From positions 20,345,013-20,409,012 of the forward strand of contig JARWKL010000007.1 in assembly GCA_029961685.1 (NCBI GenBank): a stretch of 64,000 bases of DNA, written 5' to 3'. Numbering within the stretch: position 1 is the stretch's first letter; each line of letters starts with the position of its first letter. The position numbers and the translations under genes were made by a program. Below, piece by piece: positions 47,065 through 62,100 of the stretch. The DNA is from Aristolochia californica. Taxonomy: Eukaryota > Streptophyta > Magnoliopsida > Piperales > Aristolochiaceae. Under the pieces are notes generated by a model that worked only from the letters and a program-made list of their open reading frames with translations, was not told where the DNA came from and searched no databases.

Positions 47065-49400
47065 TGTCAGTAATTTTCAGGGATCGTAAGCTCTTTTTGG
47101 TTTTTATATCTCATGTTTTTCAATCGTTTGGTAAAATTGGTTGATAAGGATTTTTAACTGAGTGTTTAATTGCAATCCATAAGTCATTTCATACAAAAAT
47201 ATAACCCGTTACACATGATAAATCACTATACAATCATCTATGATTGTTAGATCAAATTTTTGAAAATGGGCAAAATAATGACTTGTTAGACTCGGGTAAT
47301 TATCCCACCGCACGTTCACTTGAGAATTTAATGAGCGTTTGTTCTTCTCTTTAAAAGCTTTGGATCCATAGGTCATTTGAATCTTTAACATGTTTCAAGC
47401 ATGTATATCCATTTTTAAAACATGAGTAGAAAAAATCTCCTTCGTGTAAAATTCCATGATTAATAGGGTTGGACTAATGGAATTTCCCAAACTTGGATAA
47501 CAAAACTTTTGTGTTCATTTGTGGTCTGTGAATAGATATTTTTTATTTATATTAGTTTTTATTTTAGATATTTTCCACACATCAATTATAAAATTTTTAT
47601 TTTGTTGTGATCTTTTTTGCCTTTTTTGTTTACGGGATGAAGGGGGAGCAAAAACTCAAAGTTCTGATTTTAGAAAAAAGTGTACATCTAAAATGGAAAT
47701 GCACAATGCACAAATGTAGAGAGAGATATTTCCAAAGAGTGTCTGTATGTTTTAGGGATCGTATGCACTTTTTTCGTTTTTATATCTAATGTTTTGCAAT
47801 CGTCGAGAAACGGGGGAGGCGGGCGATTTTTAACTGAGTGTTGACTTCAAATCCATTAGTTATTTCTTAAAAAAATATAGCCCGTTACGCATGACAAATC
47901 ACTTTACAATCATCTATGATTGTTAGCTCAACGTTTTGAATATGGGCAAAATAATGGCTTGTTTCACTCGGGCGAATATCCCACCGCACGTTCACTTGAG
48001 AATTTAATGAGCGTTTGTTATTCTCTTTAAATGCTTCGGATCTACAGGTCATTTGAATATTTAACATGTTTCTGGCATGCATATCCATTTTTAAAACATG
48101 TGTAGAAAAAATCTCCTTCATGTAAAATTCCAAGATATTAGTTTTGGACTAGTGGAATTTCCCAAACTTGGATAACAAAACTTTTGTGTTCATTTGTGGT
48201 GTGTGAATAAATTTTCTTCATTTAATTTTTTTATTGTTTAAAACTGTTTTCATGCATCAACTATGAAATTTTCATTTTGCTGTGATCTATTTGCCTTTTT
48301 TGTTTACGGGATGAAGGGAGAGCGAAAAACTTGAAGTTTTGATTGAAGAAAAATGTACATCTAAAACGGAAATGCACAATGCACATATGTAGATAGAGAT
48401 AATTCCAAAGAGTGTGTGTAATTTTTAGGGATTGTAAGCACCTTTTCGTTTTTATATCTCAGGTTTTGCACTCGTCTGGAAAAATGGGTTGCAGAGGATT
48501 TTTAGCTGAGTGTTGAATTGCAATCCATAAGTCATTTCATAGAAAAATATAGCACGTTAAGCATGATAAATCACATTACAATCATCTATGATTAATTATG
48601 TCAGCTTTTGGCAGATGGGCAAAATAATGGCATGTTTGACTCGGGTAAATATCCCACCGCAAGTTCACTTGAGAATTTAATAAGCGTTTGTTATTCTCTT
48701 TAAAAGCTTTGCATCCATAGCTCATTTGCATCTTTAACATGTTTCAAACATCCATATGCATTTTTAAAACATGTGTGGATGAAATCTCTTTCTTGCAAAA
48801 TTCAAAGCTATTCGGGTTAAACTAGTGGAATTTCCCAAAATTGGATAACAAAACATTTGTGTTGATTTGTGTTGGGTGAATAAATTTTCTTTATTTATAT
48901 TTGACATTGTTTTAAATTTTTTCCATACATCAACTATAAAATTTTCATTTTGTTGTTAGCTTTTTGCCTTGCTTGTTTTCGGCATGAAGGGAGAGCGAAA
49001 AGTCAAAGTTTTGATTTAAGAAAAGAGTGTACATCTAAAATAGAAAAGAACAATGCACAATTGTAGGGAGAGATAATTCCAAAGAGTGTCTGTAATTTTA
49101 TGGGATTGTAAGCTCTTTCTGGTTTTTATATCTCAGGTTTTGCAATCTTCGGGAAAAATTGGTGGCAGAGGATTTTTAACCGAGTGTTGAATTGCAATCC
49201 ATAAGTCATTTCACACAAAAATATAGCCCGTTACGCATGATAAATCACTTTACAATCTTCTATGATTCTTAGATCAAATTTTTGAAAATGGGCAAAATAA
49301 TGACTTGTTAGACTCGGGTAAATATCCCACCGCACGTTCACTTGAGAATTTAATGAGCGTTTGTTATTCTCTTTAAAAGCTTTGGATCCATAGGTCATTT
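47065..49400. repeat. Duplicated satellite block X, copy 1
   Basis: Shares a run of rare variants with 53780-56110 at an offset of 6714 bp (about 10 monomers): tcgtttggtaaaattgg, ttacacatgataaatcac, cactcgggcgaatat, cgttaagcatgataaatc, aaacatccatat, gtgttgatttgtgttg, ctctttctggtttttat and gattcttaga. The variants span four consecutive monomers. Confidence 0.85.
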
Positions 49401-49904
49401 GAATCTTTATCATGTTTCTGACATGCATATCCATTTTGAAAACATGTGTAGAAAAAATCTCCTTCATGTAAAATTCCAAGATATTGGTTTTGGTCTTGTG
49501 GAATTTCCCGAACTTGGATAACAAAACTTTTGTGTTCATTTGTGGTGTGTGAAAAAAATTTCTACATTTACTTTTTTTATTGTTTTAAACTTTTTCCGTA
49601 CATCAACTATGAAATTTTCATTTTTTTGCGATCTATTTGCCTTTTTTGTTTACGGGATGAAGAGAGAGCGAAAAACTCGAAGTTTTGATTTAAGAAAAAT
49701 GTGTACATCTAAAACGGAAATGCACAATGCACATATGTAGAGAGAGATAATTTCAATGAGTGTCTGTAATTTTTAGGGATTGTAAGTACCTTTTCGTTTT
49801 TATATCTCAGGTTTTGCAATCGTCGGGAAAAATGGGTTGCGGAGGATTTTTAACTGAGTGTTGAATTGCAATTCATAAGTCATTTCATACAAAAATATAG
49901 CCCG
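49231..49904. repeat. Hybrid A/B monomer
   Basis: It starts as A (cttagatcaaat), becomes B by about 49420 (tttctgacatgc, aagatattggttttgg) and is followed by C, giving another locally dimeric unit. Its left end matches the A monomer at 55945 (gattcttag). Confidence 0.83.
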
Positions 49905-52563
49905 TTACGCTTGATAAATCACATTACAATCATCTATGATTAATTATGTCAGCTTTTTGCAAATAGGCAAAATAATGGCATGTTTGACTCGGGTAAATAT
50001 CCCACCGCTAGATCACTTGAGAATTTAATGAGCGTTTGTTATTCTCTTTAAAAGCTTTGCATCAATAGCTCATTTGCATCTTTAACATGTTTCAAACATG
50101 CATATCCATTTTTAAAACATGTGTGGACGAAATCTCTTTCTTGCAAAATTCCAAGCTATTAGGGTTAAACTAGTGGAATTTTCCAAAATTGGATAACAAA
50201 AGTTTTGTGTTCATTTGTGTTGGGTGAATAAATTTTCTTTATTTGTATTTGTTATTGTTTTAAATTTTTTCCATACATCAACTATAAAATTTTCATTTTG
50301 TTGTAAGCTTTTTGCCTTGTTTGTTTTCAGGATGAAGAGAGAACGAAAAGTCAAAGTTTTGATTTAAGAGAATAGTGTACATTTAAAATGGAAAATCACA
50401 ATGCACAATTGTAGGGAGAGATAATTCCAAAGAGTTTCGGTAATTTTTAGGGATTGTAAGCTCTTTTTAGTTTTTATATCTCAGGTTTCGCAATCGTCGG
50501 GAAAAATTGGTGGCAGAGGATTTTTAACTGAGTGTTGAATTGCAATCCATAAGTCATTTCATACAAAAATATAGCCCGTTACGCATGATAAATCACTTTA
50601 CAATCATCTATGATTATTAGATCAAATTTTTGAAAATGGGCAAAACAATGACTTGTTAGACTCGGGTAAATATTCCACTGCACGTTCACTTGAGAATTTA
50701 ATGAGCGTTTGTTATTCTCTTTAAAAGTTTTGGATCCATAGGTCATTTGACTCTTTAAGATGTTTCAAGCTTGCATATCCATTTTTAAAACATGTGTAGA
50801 AAAAATCTCCTTCACGTAAAATTCCTAGCTTAATAGGGTTGGAGTAATGGAATTTCCCAAACTTGGATAACAAAACTTTTGTGTTCATTTGTGGTGTGTG
50901 AATAGATAATTTTTATTTACATTAGTTATTATTTTAAATATTTTACACACATCAACTATAAAATTTTTATTTTGTTGTGATCTTTTTTGCCTTTTTTGTT
51001 TACATGAAGGGGGAGCGAAAACTCAAAGTTCTGATTTAAGTAAAAAGATTACAAATAAAATGGAAATGCACAATGCACAAATGTAGAGAGAGATATTTCC
51101 AAAGAGTGTCTGTATGTTTTAGGGATCGTATGCACTTTTTTGTTTTCATATCTAAGGTTTTGCAATCGTCAGGAAACGGGGGAGGTGGCGATTTTTAACT
51201 GAGTGTTGACTTCAAATCCATAAGTCATTTCTTACAAAAAATATAGCCCGTTACGGATGACAAATCACTTTACAATCACCTATGATTGTTAGCACAACTT
51301 TTTGAATATGGGCAGCATAATGGCTTGTTTGACTCGGGCAAATATCCCACCGCACGTTCACTTGAGAATTTAATGAGCGTTTGTTATTCTCTTTAAAAAC
51401 TTTGGATCCATAGGTCATTTGAATCTTTAACATGTTTCTTGCATGCATATCCATGAAAAAATCTCCTTCATGTAAAATTCCAAGATATTAGTTTTGGACT
51501 AGTGGTATTTCCCAAACTTGGATAACAAAATTCTTGTGTTCATTTCGGGTGTGTGAATAAATTTTCATCATTTACTTTTTTTATTGTTTTAAATTTTTTC
51601 CGTACATCAACTATGAAATTTTCATTTTGCTGTGATCTATTTGCCGTTTTTGTTTACGGGATGAAGGGAGAGCGAAAAACTCGAAGTTTTGATTTAAGAA
51701 AAATGTGTACATCTAAAAGGGAAATGCACAATGCACATATGGAGAGAGAGATAATTCCAAATAGTGTCTGTAATTATTAGGGATTGTGAGCTCCTTTTCG
51801 TTTTTATATCTCACGTTTTGCAATGGTCGGGAAAAATGGGTTGCGGAGGATTTTTAACAGAGTGTTGAATTGCAGTCCATAAGTCATTTCATACAAAAAT
51901 ATAATCCGTTACGCATGATAAATCACATTACAATCATCTATGATTAATTTTGTCAGCTTTTTGCAAATGGGCAAAATAATGGCATGTTTGACTCGGGTAA
52001 ATATCCCACCGCAAGTGCACTTGAGAATTGAATGAGCGTTTGTTATTCTCTTTAAAAACTTTGCATCCATAGCTCATTTGCATCTTTAACATGTTTCAAA
52101 CATGCATATCCATTTTTAAAACATGTGTGGACGAAATCATTTTCTTGCAAAATTTCAAGCTATTAGGGTTAAACTAGTGGAATGTCCCAAAATTGGATAA
52201 CAAAACTTTGTGTTCATTTGTGTTGGGTGAATAAATTTTCTTTATTTATATTTGTTATTGTTTTAAATTTTTTCCTAACATCAACTATAAAATTTTCATT
52301 TTATTGTAAACTTTTTGCCTTATTTGCTTTCGGGATGAAGAGAGAGCGAAAAGTCAAAGTTTTGATTTAAGAAAAAAGTGTACATCTAAAATTGAAAATC
52401 ACAATGCACAATTGTAGGGAGAGATAATTTCATAGATTTTCTGTAATTTTTAGGGATTGTAAACTCTTTTTAGTTTTTATATCTCAGGTTTTGCAATCGT
52501 CGGGAAAAATTGCTGGCGGAGGATTTTTAACTGAGTGTTGAATTGCAATCCATAAGTCATTTT

Positions 52564-53780
52564 ACACAAGAATATAGCCCGTTACGCATCATAAATCACT
52601 TTACAATCATCTATGATTGTTAGATCAAATTTTTGAAAATGGGCAAAACAATGACTTGTTAGACTCGGGTAAATATCCCACCGCACGTTCACTTGAGAAT
52701 TTAATGAGCGTTTGTTATTCTCTTTAAAAGCTTTGGATCCATAGGTCATTTGACTCTTTAAGATGTTTCAAGCATGCATATCCATTTTTAAAACATGTGT
52801 AGAAAAAATCTCCTTCATGTAAAATTCCAATTTTGGGTTGGAGTAAAGGAATTTCCCAAACTTGGATAACAAAACTTTTGTGTTCATTTGTGGTGTGTGA
52901 ATAGTTATTTTTTATTTACATTACATTTTAAATATTTAACACACATCAACTCTAAAATTTTTAATTTGTTGTGATCTTTTTTGCCTTTTTTGTTTACGGG
53001 ATGAAGGGGGAGCGAAAAACTCGAAGTTTTGATTTAAGAAAAATGTGTACATCCAAAACGGAAATGCACAACATACATATGTAGAGAGAGATAATTCCAA
53101 AGAGTGTCTGTAATTTTTAGGGATTGTAAGCACCTTTTCGTTTTTATATCTCAGGTTTTGCAATGGTCGGGAAAAATGGGTTGCGGAGGATTTTTAACTG
53201 AGTGTTGAATTGCAATCCATAAGTCATTTCATACAAAAATATAGCCCGTTACGCATGATAAATCACATTACAATCATCTATGATTAATTATGTCAGCTTT
53301 TTGCAAATGGGCAAAATAATGGCATGTTTGACTTGGGTAAATGTTCCAACGCAAGTTCACTTGAGAATTTAATGAGCGTTTGTTATTCTCTTTAAAAACA
53401 TTTCATCCATAGCTCATTTGCATCTTTACCATATTTGAAACACGCATATCCATTTTTAAAACATGTGTGGATGAAATCTCTTTCTTGCACAATTCCAAGC
53501 TATTAGGGTTAAACAAGTGGAATTTCCCAAAGTAGGATAACAAAACTTTTGTGTTCATTTGTGTTGGGTGAATAAATTTTCTTTATTTATATTTGTTATT
53601 GTTTTAAATTTTTTCCATACATCAACTATTAAATTTTCATTTTGTTGTAAGCTTTTTGCCTTATTTGTTTTCGGGATGAAGGGAGAGCGAAAAGTCAAAG
53701 TTTTGATTTAAGAAAAAAGTGTACATCTAAAATGGAAAAGCACAATGCACAATTGTAGGGAGAGATAATTCCAAAGAGTG
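52564..53780. repeat. Duplicated satellite block Y, copy 2
   Basis: Partner of 41810-43030. Its right edge, near 53780, meets the left edge of block X copy 2, so 52.56-56.1 kb is a mosaic of two blocks that lie apart elsewhere in the window. Confidence 0.82.
52582..53248. repeat. A/B hybrid monomer, copy of the 41828 unit
   Basis: It shares rare variants with 41828-42498: gcatcataaatcac at the start, gactctttaagatg, ttaaatatttaacacac and cacaacatacatatg. The aagctt word near 52833 is lost (ccaattttgggttgg). It is followed by C. Confidence 0.85.
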
Positions 53781-56110
53781 TCAGTAATTTTTAGGGATCG
53801 TAAGCTCTTTTTAGTTTTTATATCCCATGTTTTTCAATCGTTTGGTAAAATTGGTTGAAGAGGATTTTTAACTGAGTGTTTAATTGCAATCCATAAGTCA
53901 TTTCATACAAAAATATAGCCCGTTACACATGATAAATCACTATACAATCATCTATGATTGTTAGATCAAATTTTTGAAAATGGGCAAAATAATGACTTGT
54001 TAGACTCGGGTAAATATCCCACCGCACGTTCACTTGAGAATTTAATGAGCGTTTGTTCTTCTCTTTAAAAACTTTGGATCCATAGGTCATTTGAATCTTT
54101 AACATGTTTCAAGCATGCATATCCATTTTTAAAACATGTGTAGAAAAAATCTCCTTCGTGTAAAATTCCAAGCTTAATAGGGTTGGACAAATGGAATTTC
54201 CAAAACTTGGATAACAAAACTTTTGTGTTCATTTGTGGTGTGTGAATAGATATTTTTAATTTACATTAGTTATTATTTTAGATATTTTCCACACATCAAT
54301 TATAAAATTTTTATTTTGTTGTGATCTTTTTTGCCTTTTTTGTTTACGGGATGAAGCGGGAGCGAAAACTCAAAGTTCTGATTTTAGAAAAAAGTGTACA
54401 TCTAAAATGGAAATGCACAATGCAAAAATGTAGAGAGAGATATTTCCAAAGAGTGTCTGTATGTTTTAGGGATCGTATGCACTTTTTTCTTTTTTATATC
54501 TAAGGTATTGCAATCGTCAGGAAACAGGGGAGGCGGGCGATTTTTAACTGAGTGTTGACTTCAAATCCATTAGTCATTTCTTACAAAAATATAGCCCATT
54601 ACGCATGACAAATCACTTTACAATCATCTATGATTGTTAGCTCAACATTTTGAATATGGGCAAAATAATGGCTTGTTTCACTCGGGCGAATATACCACCG
54701 CACGTTCACTTGAGAATTTAATGAGAGTTTATTATCCTCTTTAAATGCTTCGGATCCATAGGTCATTTGAATCTTTAACATGTTTCTGGAATGCATGTCC
54801 ATTTTTAAAACATGTGTAGAAAAATCTCCTTCATGTAAAATTCCAAGATATTAGTTTTGGACTAGTGGAATTTCCCAAACTTGGATAACAAAACTTTTGT
54901 GTTCATTTGTGGCGTGTGAATAAATTTTCTTCATTTAATTTTTTTTTGTTTTAAACTTTTTTCATGCATTAACTATGAAATTTTCATTTTGTTGTGATCT
55001 ATTTGCCTTTTTTGTTTACGGGATGAAGGGAGAGCGAAAAACTCGAAGTTTTGATTGAAGAAAAATGTGTACATCTAAAATGGAAATGCACAATGCACAT
55101 ATGTAGAGAGAGATAATTCCAAAGTGTGTGTGTAATTTTTAGGGATTGTAAGCACCTTTTCGTTTTTATATCTCAGGTTTTGCAATCGTCAGGAAAAATG
55201 GGTTGCAGAGGATTTTTAGCTGAGTGTTGAATTGCAATCCATAAGTCATTTCATAAAAACATATAGCCCGTTAAGCATGATAAATCACATTACAATCATG
55301 TATGATTAATTATGTCAGCTTTTTGGAAATGGGCAAAATAATGGCATGTTTGATACGGGTAAATATCCCACCGCAAGTTCACTTGAGAATTTAATAAGCG
55401 TTTGTTATTCTCTTTAAAAGCTTTGCATCCATAGCTCATTTTCATCTTTAACATGTTTCAAACATCCATATCCATTTTTAAAACATGTGTGGATGAAATC
55501 TCTTTCTTGCAAAATTCCAAGCTATTCGGGTTAAACTAGTGGAATTTCCCAAAAATGGATAACAAAACTTTTGTGTTGATTTGTGTTGGGTGAATAAATT
55601 TTTTTTATTTATATTTGTCATTGTTTTAAATCTTTTCCATACATCAACTATAAAATTTTCATTTTGTTGTAAGCTTTTTGCCTTGTTTGTTTTCGGGATG
55701 AGGGGAGAGCGAAAAGTCAAAGTTTTGATTTAAGAAAAGAGTGTACATCTAAAATGGAAAAGCACAATGCACAATTGTAGGGAGAGATAATTCCAAAGAG
55801 TGTCTGTAATTTTAAGGGATTGTAAGCTCTTTCTGGTTTTTATATCTCAGGTTTTGCAGTCTTCGGGAAAAATTGGTGGCAGAGGATTTTTAACCGAGTG
55901 TTGAAATGCAATCCATAAGTCATTTCACACAAAAATATATCTCGTTACGCATAATAAATCAGTTTACAATCATCTATGATTCTTAGAACAAATTTTTGAA
56001 AATGGGCAAAATAATGACTTGTTAGACTCGGGTAAATATCCCACCGCACGCGCACTTGAGAATTTAATGAGCGTTTGTTATTCTCTTTAAAAGCTTTGGA
56101 TCCATAGGTC
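53780..56110. repeat. Duplicated satellite block X, copy 2
   Basis: Partner of 47065-49400, carrying the same ordered series of rare variants. Copy 1 leaves the shared series inside the A/B hybrid at 49231, whereas copy 2 continues as a normal A monomer at 55945. Confidence 0.85.
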
Positions 56111-59100
56111 ATTTGAATCTTTAACATGTTTCAAGCATGCATATCCATTTTTAACACATGTGTAGAAAAAATCTCCTTTGTGTAAAATTCCAAGCTTAAT
56201 AGGGTTGGACTAATGGAATTTCCAAAACTTGGATAACAAAAATTTTGTGTTCATTTGTGGTGTGTGAATAGATATTTTTTATTCACATTAGTTATTATTT
56301 TAGATATTTTCCACACATCAATTATAAAATTTTTATTTTGTTGTGATCTTTTTTGCCTTTTTTGTTTACGGGATGAAGGGGGAGCGAAAACTCAAAGTTC
56401 TGATTTAAGAAAAAAGAGTACATCTAAAATAGAAATGCACAATGTACAAATGTAGAGAGAGATATCTCCAAAGAGTGTCTGTATGTTTTAGGGATCGTAT
56501 GCACTTTTTTCATTTTTATATCTAAGTTTTTGCAATCTTCGGGAAACGGGGTAGGCAATCGATTTTTAACTGAGTGTTGACTTCAAATCCATAAGTCATT
56601 TCTTACAAAAATATAGCCCGTTACGCATGACAAATCACTTTACAATCATCTATGATTCTTAGCTCAACGTTTTGAATATGGGCAAAATAAAGACTTGTTT
56701 GACTCGGGCAAATATCCCACCGCACGTTCACTTGAGAATTTAATGAGCGTTTGTTATTCTCTTTAAAAACTTCGGATCCATAGGTCATTTGAATCTTTAA
56801 CATGTTTCTGGCATGCATATCCATTTTTAAAACATGTGAATAAAAAATCTACTTCATGTAAAATTCCAAGATATTTGTTTTGGACTAGTGGAATTTCCCA
56901 AACTTGGATAACAAAACTTTTGTGTTCATTTGTGGTGTGTGAATAAATTTTCTTCATTTACTTTTTTTATTGTTTTAAACTTTTTTTGTACATCAACTAT
57001 GAAATTTTCATTTTGTTGTGATCTATTTGCCTTTTTTGTATACGGGATGAAGGGAGAGCGAAAAACTCGAAGTTTTTATTTAAGAAAAATGTGTTCATCT
57101 AAAACGGAAATACACAATGCACATATGTAGAGAGAGATAATTCCAAAGAGTGTCTATAATTTTTAGGGATTGTAAGCACCTTTTCATTTTTATATCTCAG
57201 GTTTTGCAATCGTTGGGAAAAATGGGTTGCGGAGGATTTTTAACTGAGTGTTGAATTGCAATCCATAAGTCATTTCATAAAAAAATATAGCCCGTTATGC
57301 ATGATAAATCACATTACAATTATCTATGATTAATTATGTCATTTTTTTTCAAATGGGTAAAATAATGGTAGGTTTGACTCGGGTAAATATCCCACAACAA
57401 GTTCAGTAGAGAATTTAATGAGCGTTTGTAATTCTCTTTAAAAGCTTTGCATCCATAGGTCATTTGCATCTTTAACATGTTTCAAACATGCATATCCAAT
57501 TTTAAAAAATGTGTGGAAGAAATCTCTTTCTTGCAAAATTTCAAGCTGTTAGGGTTAAACTTGTGGAATTTCCCAAAATTGGATAACAAAACTTTTGTGT
57601 TCATTTGTGTTGGGTGAATAAATTTTCTTTATTTATATTTGTTATTGTTTTAAATATTTTCCATACATCAACTATAAAATTTTCATTTTGTTGTAAACTT
57701 TTTGCCTTGTTTGTTTTCGGGATGAAGGGAGAGCAAATAGTCAAAGTTTTGATTTAAGAAAAGAGTGTACATCTAAAATGGAAAAGCACAATGGACAATT
57801 GTAGGGAGAGATAATTCCAAAGAATGTCTGTAATTTTTAGGGATTGTAAGCTCTTTTTAGTTTTTATATCTCAGGTTTTGCAATCGTCAGGAAAAATTGG
57901 TGGTAGAGGATATTTAACTGAGTGTTGAATTGCAATCCATAAGTCATTTCACAAAAAAATATAGCCCGTTACGCAGGATAAATCACTTTACAATCATCTA
58001 TGATTGTTAGATCAAATTTTTGAAAATGGGCAAAATAATGACTTGTTAGACTCGGGTAAATATCCCACCGCACGTTCACATGAGAATTTAATGAGTGTTT
58101 GTTATTCTCATTAAAAGCTTTGGATCCATAGGTCATTTGAATCTTTAACATGTTTCATGCATGCATATCCATTTTTAAAACATGTGTAGAAAAAATCTCC
58201 TTCATGTAAAATTCCAAGCTTAATAGGGTTGGACTAATGGAATTTCCCAAACTTGGATAACAAAACTTTTGTGTTCATTTGTGGTGTGTGAATAGATATT
58301 TTTTATTTACATTAGTTATTATTTTAATATTTTCCACACATCAACTATAAAATTTTTATTTTGTTGTGATCTTTATTGCCTTTTTTGTTTACGGGATGAA
58401 GGTGGAGCGAAAACTCAAAGTTCTGATTTAAGAACACAGTGTACGTCTAAAATGGAAATGCACAATGCACAAATGTAGAGAGAGATATCTCCAAAGAGTG
58501 TCTGTATGTTTTAGAGATCGTATGCACTTTTTTCGTTTTTATATCTATGGTTTTGCAATCGTCGGGAAACGGCAGAGGCGGCGATTTTTGACTGAGTGTT
58601 GACTCCAAATCCATAAGTCATTTTTTACAAAAATATAGCCCGCTACGCATGACAAATCACTTTACAATGATCTATGATTGTTAGCTCAACGTTTTGAATA
58701 TGGGCAAAATAATTGGCTTGTATGACTCGGGCAAATATCCGACCGCACGTTCACTTGAGAAATTATTGAGCGTTTGTTATTCTCTTCAAAAACTTCGGAT
58801 CCATGGGTCATTTGAATATTTAACATGTGTCTGGCATGCATATCTATTTTTAAAACATGTGTAGAAAAAATCTCCTTCATGTAAAATTCCAAGATATTAG
58901 TTTTGGACTAGTGGAATTTCCCAAACTTGGATAACAAAACTTTTGTGTTCATTTGTGGTGTGTGAATAAATTTTTTTCATTTACTTTTTTTATTGTTTTA
59001 AAATTTTTTTGTACATCAACTATGAAATTTTCATTTTTCTGTGATCTATTTGCCTTTTTTGTTTACGGGATGAAGGGAAAGCGAAAAACTGGAAGTTTTG

Positions 59101-62100
59101 ATTAAAGAAAAATGTGTACATCTAAAACGGAAATGCACAATGCACATATGTAGAGAGAGATAATTTCAAAGAGTGTCTGTAATTTTTTGGGATTGTAAGC
59201 ACCTTTTCGTTTTTATATCTCAGGTATTGCAATCGTCGGGAAAAATGGGTTGCGGAGGATTTTTAACTGAATGTTGAATTGCAATCCATAAGTCATTTGA
59301 TACAAAAATATAGCCCGTTACGCATGATAAATCATGTTACAATCATCTATGATTAATTATGTCAGTTTTTTGCAAATGGGCAAAATAATAGCATGTTTGA
59401 CTTGGGTAAATATCCCACCGCAAGTTCACTTGAGAATTTAATGAGCGTTTGTTATTCTCTTTAAAAGCTTTGCATCCATAGCTCATTTGCATCTTTAACA
59501 TGTTTCAAACTTGCATATCCATTTTCAATACATTTGTGGATGAAATCTATTTCTTGCAAAATTTCAAGCTATTCTGGTTAAAATAGTGTAATTTCCCAAA
59601 ATTGGATATCAAAACTTTTGTGTTCATTTGTGTTGGGTGAATAAATTTTCTTTATTTATATTTTTTATTGTTTTAAATTTTTTCCATACATCAACTATAA
59701 AATTTTCATTTTGTTGTAAGCTTTTTGCCTTGTTTGTTTTCGGGATGAAGGGAGAGCGAAAAGTCAAAGTTTTGATTTAAGAAAAGATAGTACATCTAAA
59801 ATGGAAGGGCAGAATGCACAATTGTAGGGAGAGATAATTCCAAAGAGTGTCTGTAATTTTTAAGGATTCTAAGCTCTTTTTGGTTTTTATATCTCAGGTT
59901 TTGCAATCATCGGAAAAAATTGGTGGCAGAGGATTTTTAACTCAGTGTTGAATTGCAATCCATAAGTCATTCCACACAAAAATATAGCCCATTACGCAAG
60001 ATTTATCACTTTTCTATCATCTATGATTGTTAGATCAAATTTTTGAAAATGGGCAAAATAATGACTTATTAGACTCGGGTAAATATGCCACCGCACGTTC
60101 ACTTGAGAATTTATTGAGCGTTTGTTATTCTCTTTAAAAGCTTTGGATCCATAGTTCATTTGAATCTTTAACATGTTTCAAGCATGCATATCCATTTTTA
60201 AAACATGTGTAGAAAAATTCTCCTTTATGTAAAATTCCAAGCTTAATAGGGTTCGACTAATGGAATTTCCGAAACTTGGATAACAAAACTTTTGTGTTCA
60301 TTTGTGGTGTGTGAATAGATATTTTTTATTTACATTAGTTATTATTTTAATATTTACCACACATCAACTATAAAATTTTTATTTTGTTGTGATCTTTTTT
60401 GCCTTTTTATTTACGGGATGAAGGGGGAGCGAAAACTCAAAGTTCTGATTGAAGAAAAAAGAGTACGTCTAAAATGGAAATGCACAATCCACAAATGTAG
60501 AGAGAGATATGTCCAAAGAGTTTTTGTATGTTTTAGGGATCCTAAGCACTTTTTTCGTTTTTATATCTAAGGTTTTGCAATCGTCGGGAAACGGGGGAGG
60601 CGGGCAATTTTTAACCGAGTGTTGACTTCAAATCCATAAGTCATTTCTTACAAAAATATAGCCCGTTACGCATGACAAATCACTTTACAGTCATTTATGA
60701 TTGTTAGCTCAACGTTTTGAATATGGGCAAAATAATGGCTTGTTTGAGTCGGACAAATATCCTACTGCACGTTCACTTGAAAATTTAATGAGCGTTTGTT
60801 ATTTTCTTTAAAAGCATCGGATCCATAGGTCATTTGAATCTTTAACATGTTTCTGGCATGCATATCCATTTTTAAAACATGTGTAGATAAAATCACCTTC
60901 ATGTAAAATTCCAAGATATTAGTTTAGGACTAGTGGAATTTCCCAAACTTGGATAACAAAACTTTTGTGTTCATTTGTGGTGTGTGAATAAATTTTCTTC
61001 ATTTACTTTTTTTATTGTTTTAAACTTTTTCCGTACATCAACTATGAAATTTTCATTTTGCTGTGATCTATTTGCCTTTTTTGCTTACGGGATGAAGGGA
61101 GAGCAAAAAACTCGAAGTTTTGATTTAAGAAAAATGTGTACAGCTAAAACGGATATGCACAATGCACATATGTAGAGAGAGATAATTCCAAAGAGTGTCT
61201 GTAATTTTTAGGGATTGTAAGAACCTTTTCGTTTTTATATCTCAGGTTTTGCAATCGTCGGGAAAAATGGGTTGTGGAGGATTTTTAACTGAGTGTTGAA
61301 TTGCAATCCATAAGTCATTTCATACAAAAATATAGCCCGTTACGCATGATAAATCACATTTCAATCATCAATGATTAATTATGTCAGCTTTTTGCAAATG
61401 GGCAAAATAATGGCATGTTTGACTCGGGTAAATATCCCACGCCAAGTTCACTTGAGAATTTAATGAGCGTTTATTATTCTCTTTAAAATCTTTCCATCCA
61501 TAGCTCATTTGCGTCTTTAACATGTTTCAAACGTGCATATCCATTTATAAAACACGTGTGGACGAAATCTCTTTCTTGCAAAATTCCGAGCTATTAGGGT
61601 TAAACTAGTGGAATTGCCCAAAATTGGATAACAAAACTTTTGCGTTCATTTGTGTTGGGAGAATAAATTTTCTTTATTTATATTTGTTATTGTTTTAAAT
61701 TTTTTCCATACATCAATTATAAAATTTTCATTTTGTTGTAAGTTTTTTGCCTTGTTTGTTTTCAGGATGAAGGGAGAGCGAAAAGTCAAAGTTTTGATTT
61801 AAGAAAGAAGTTTTCATCTAAAATGGAAAAGCACAAAGCACAATTGTAGGGAGAGATAATTCCAATGAGTGTCTGTAATTATTAGGGATTGTAAGCTCTT
61901 TTTAGTTTTTATATCTCAGGTTTTGCAATCGTCGGGAAAAATTGGTGGCAGAGGATTTTTAACTGAGTGTTGAATTGCAAACCATAAGTCATTTCATACA
62001 AAAATATAGCCCATTACACATGATAAATCACTTCACAATCATCTATGATTGTAAGATCAAGTTTTTGAAAATGGGCAAAATAATGACTTGTTAGACTCTG

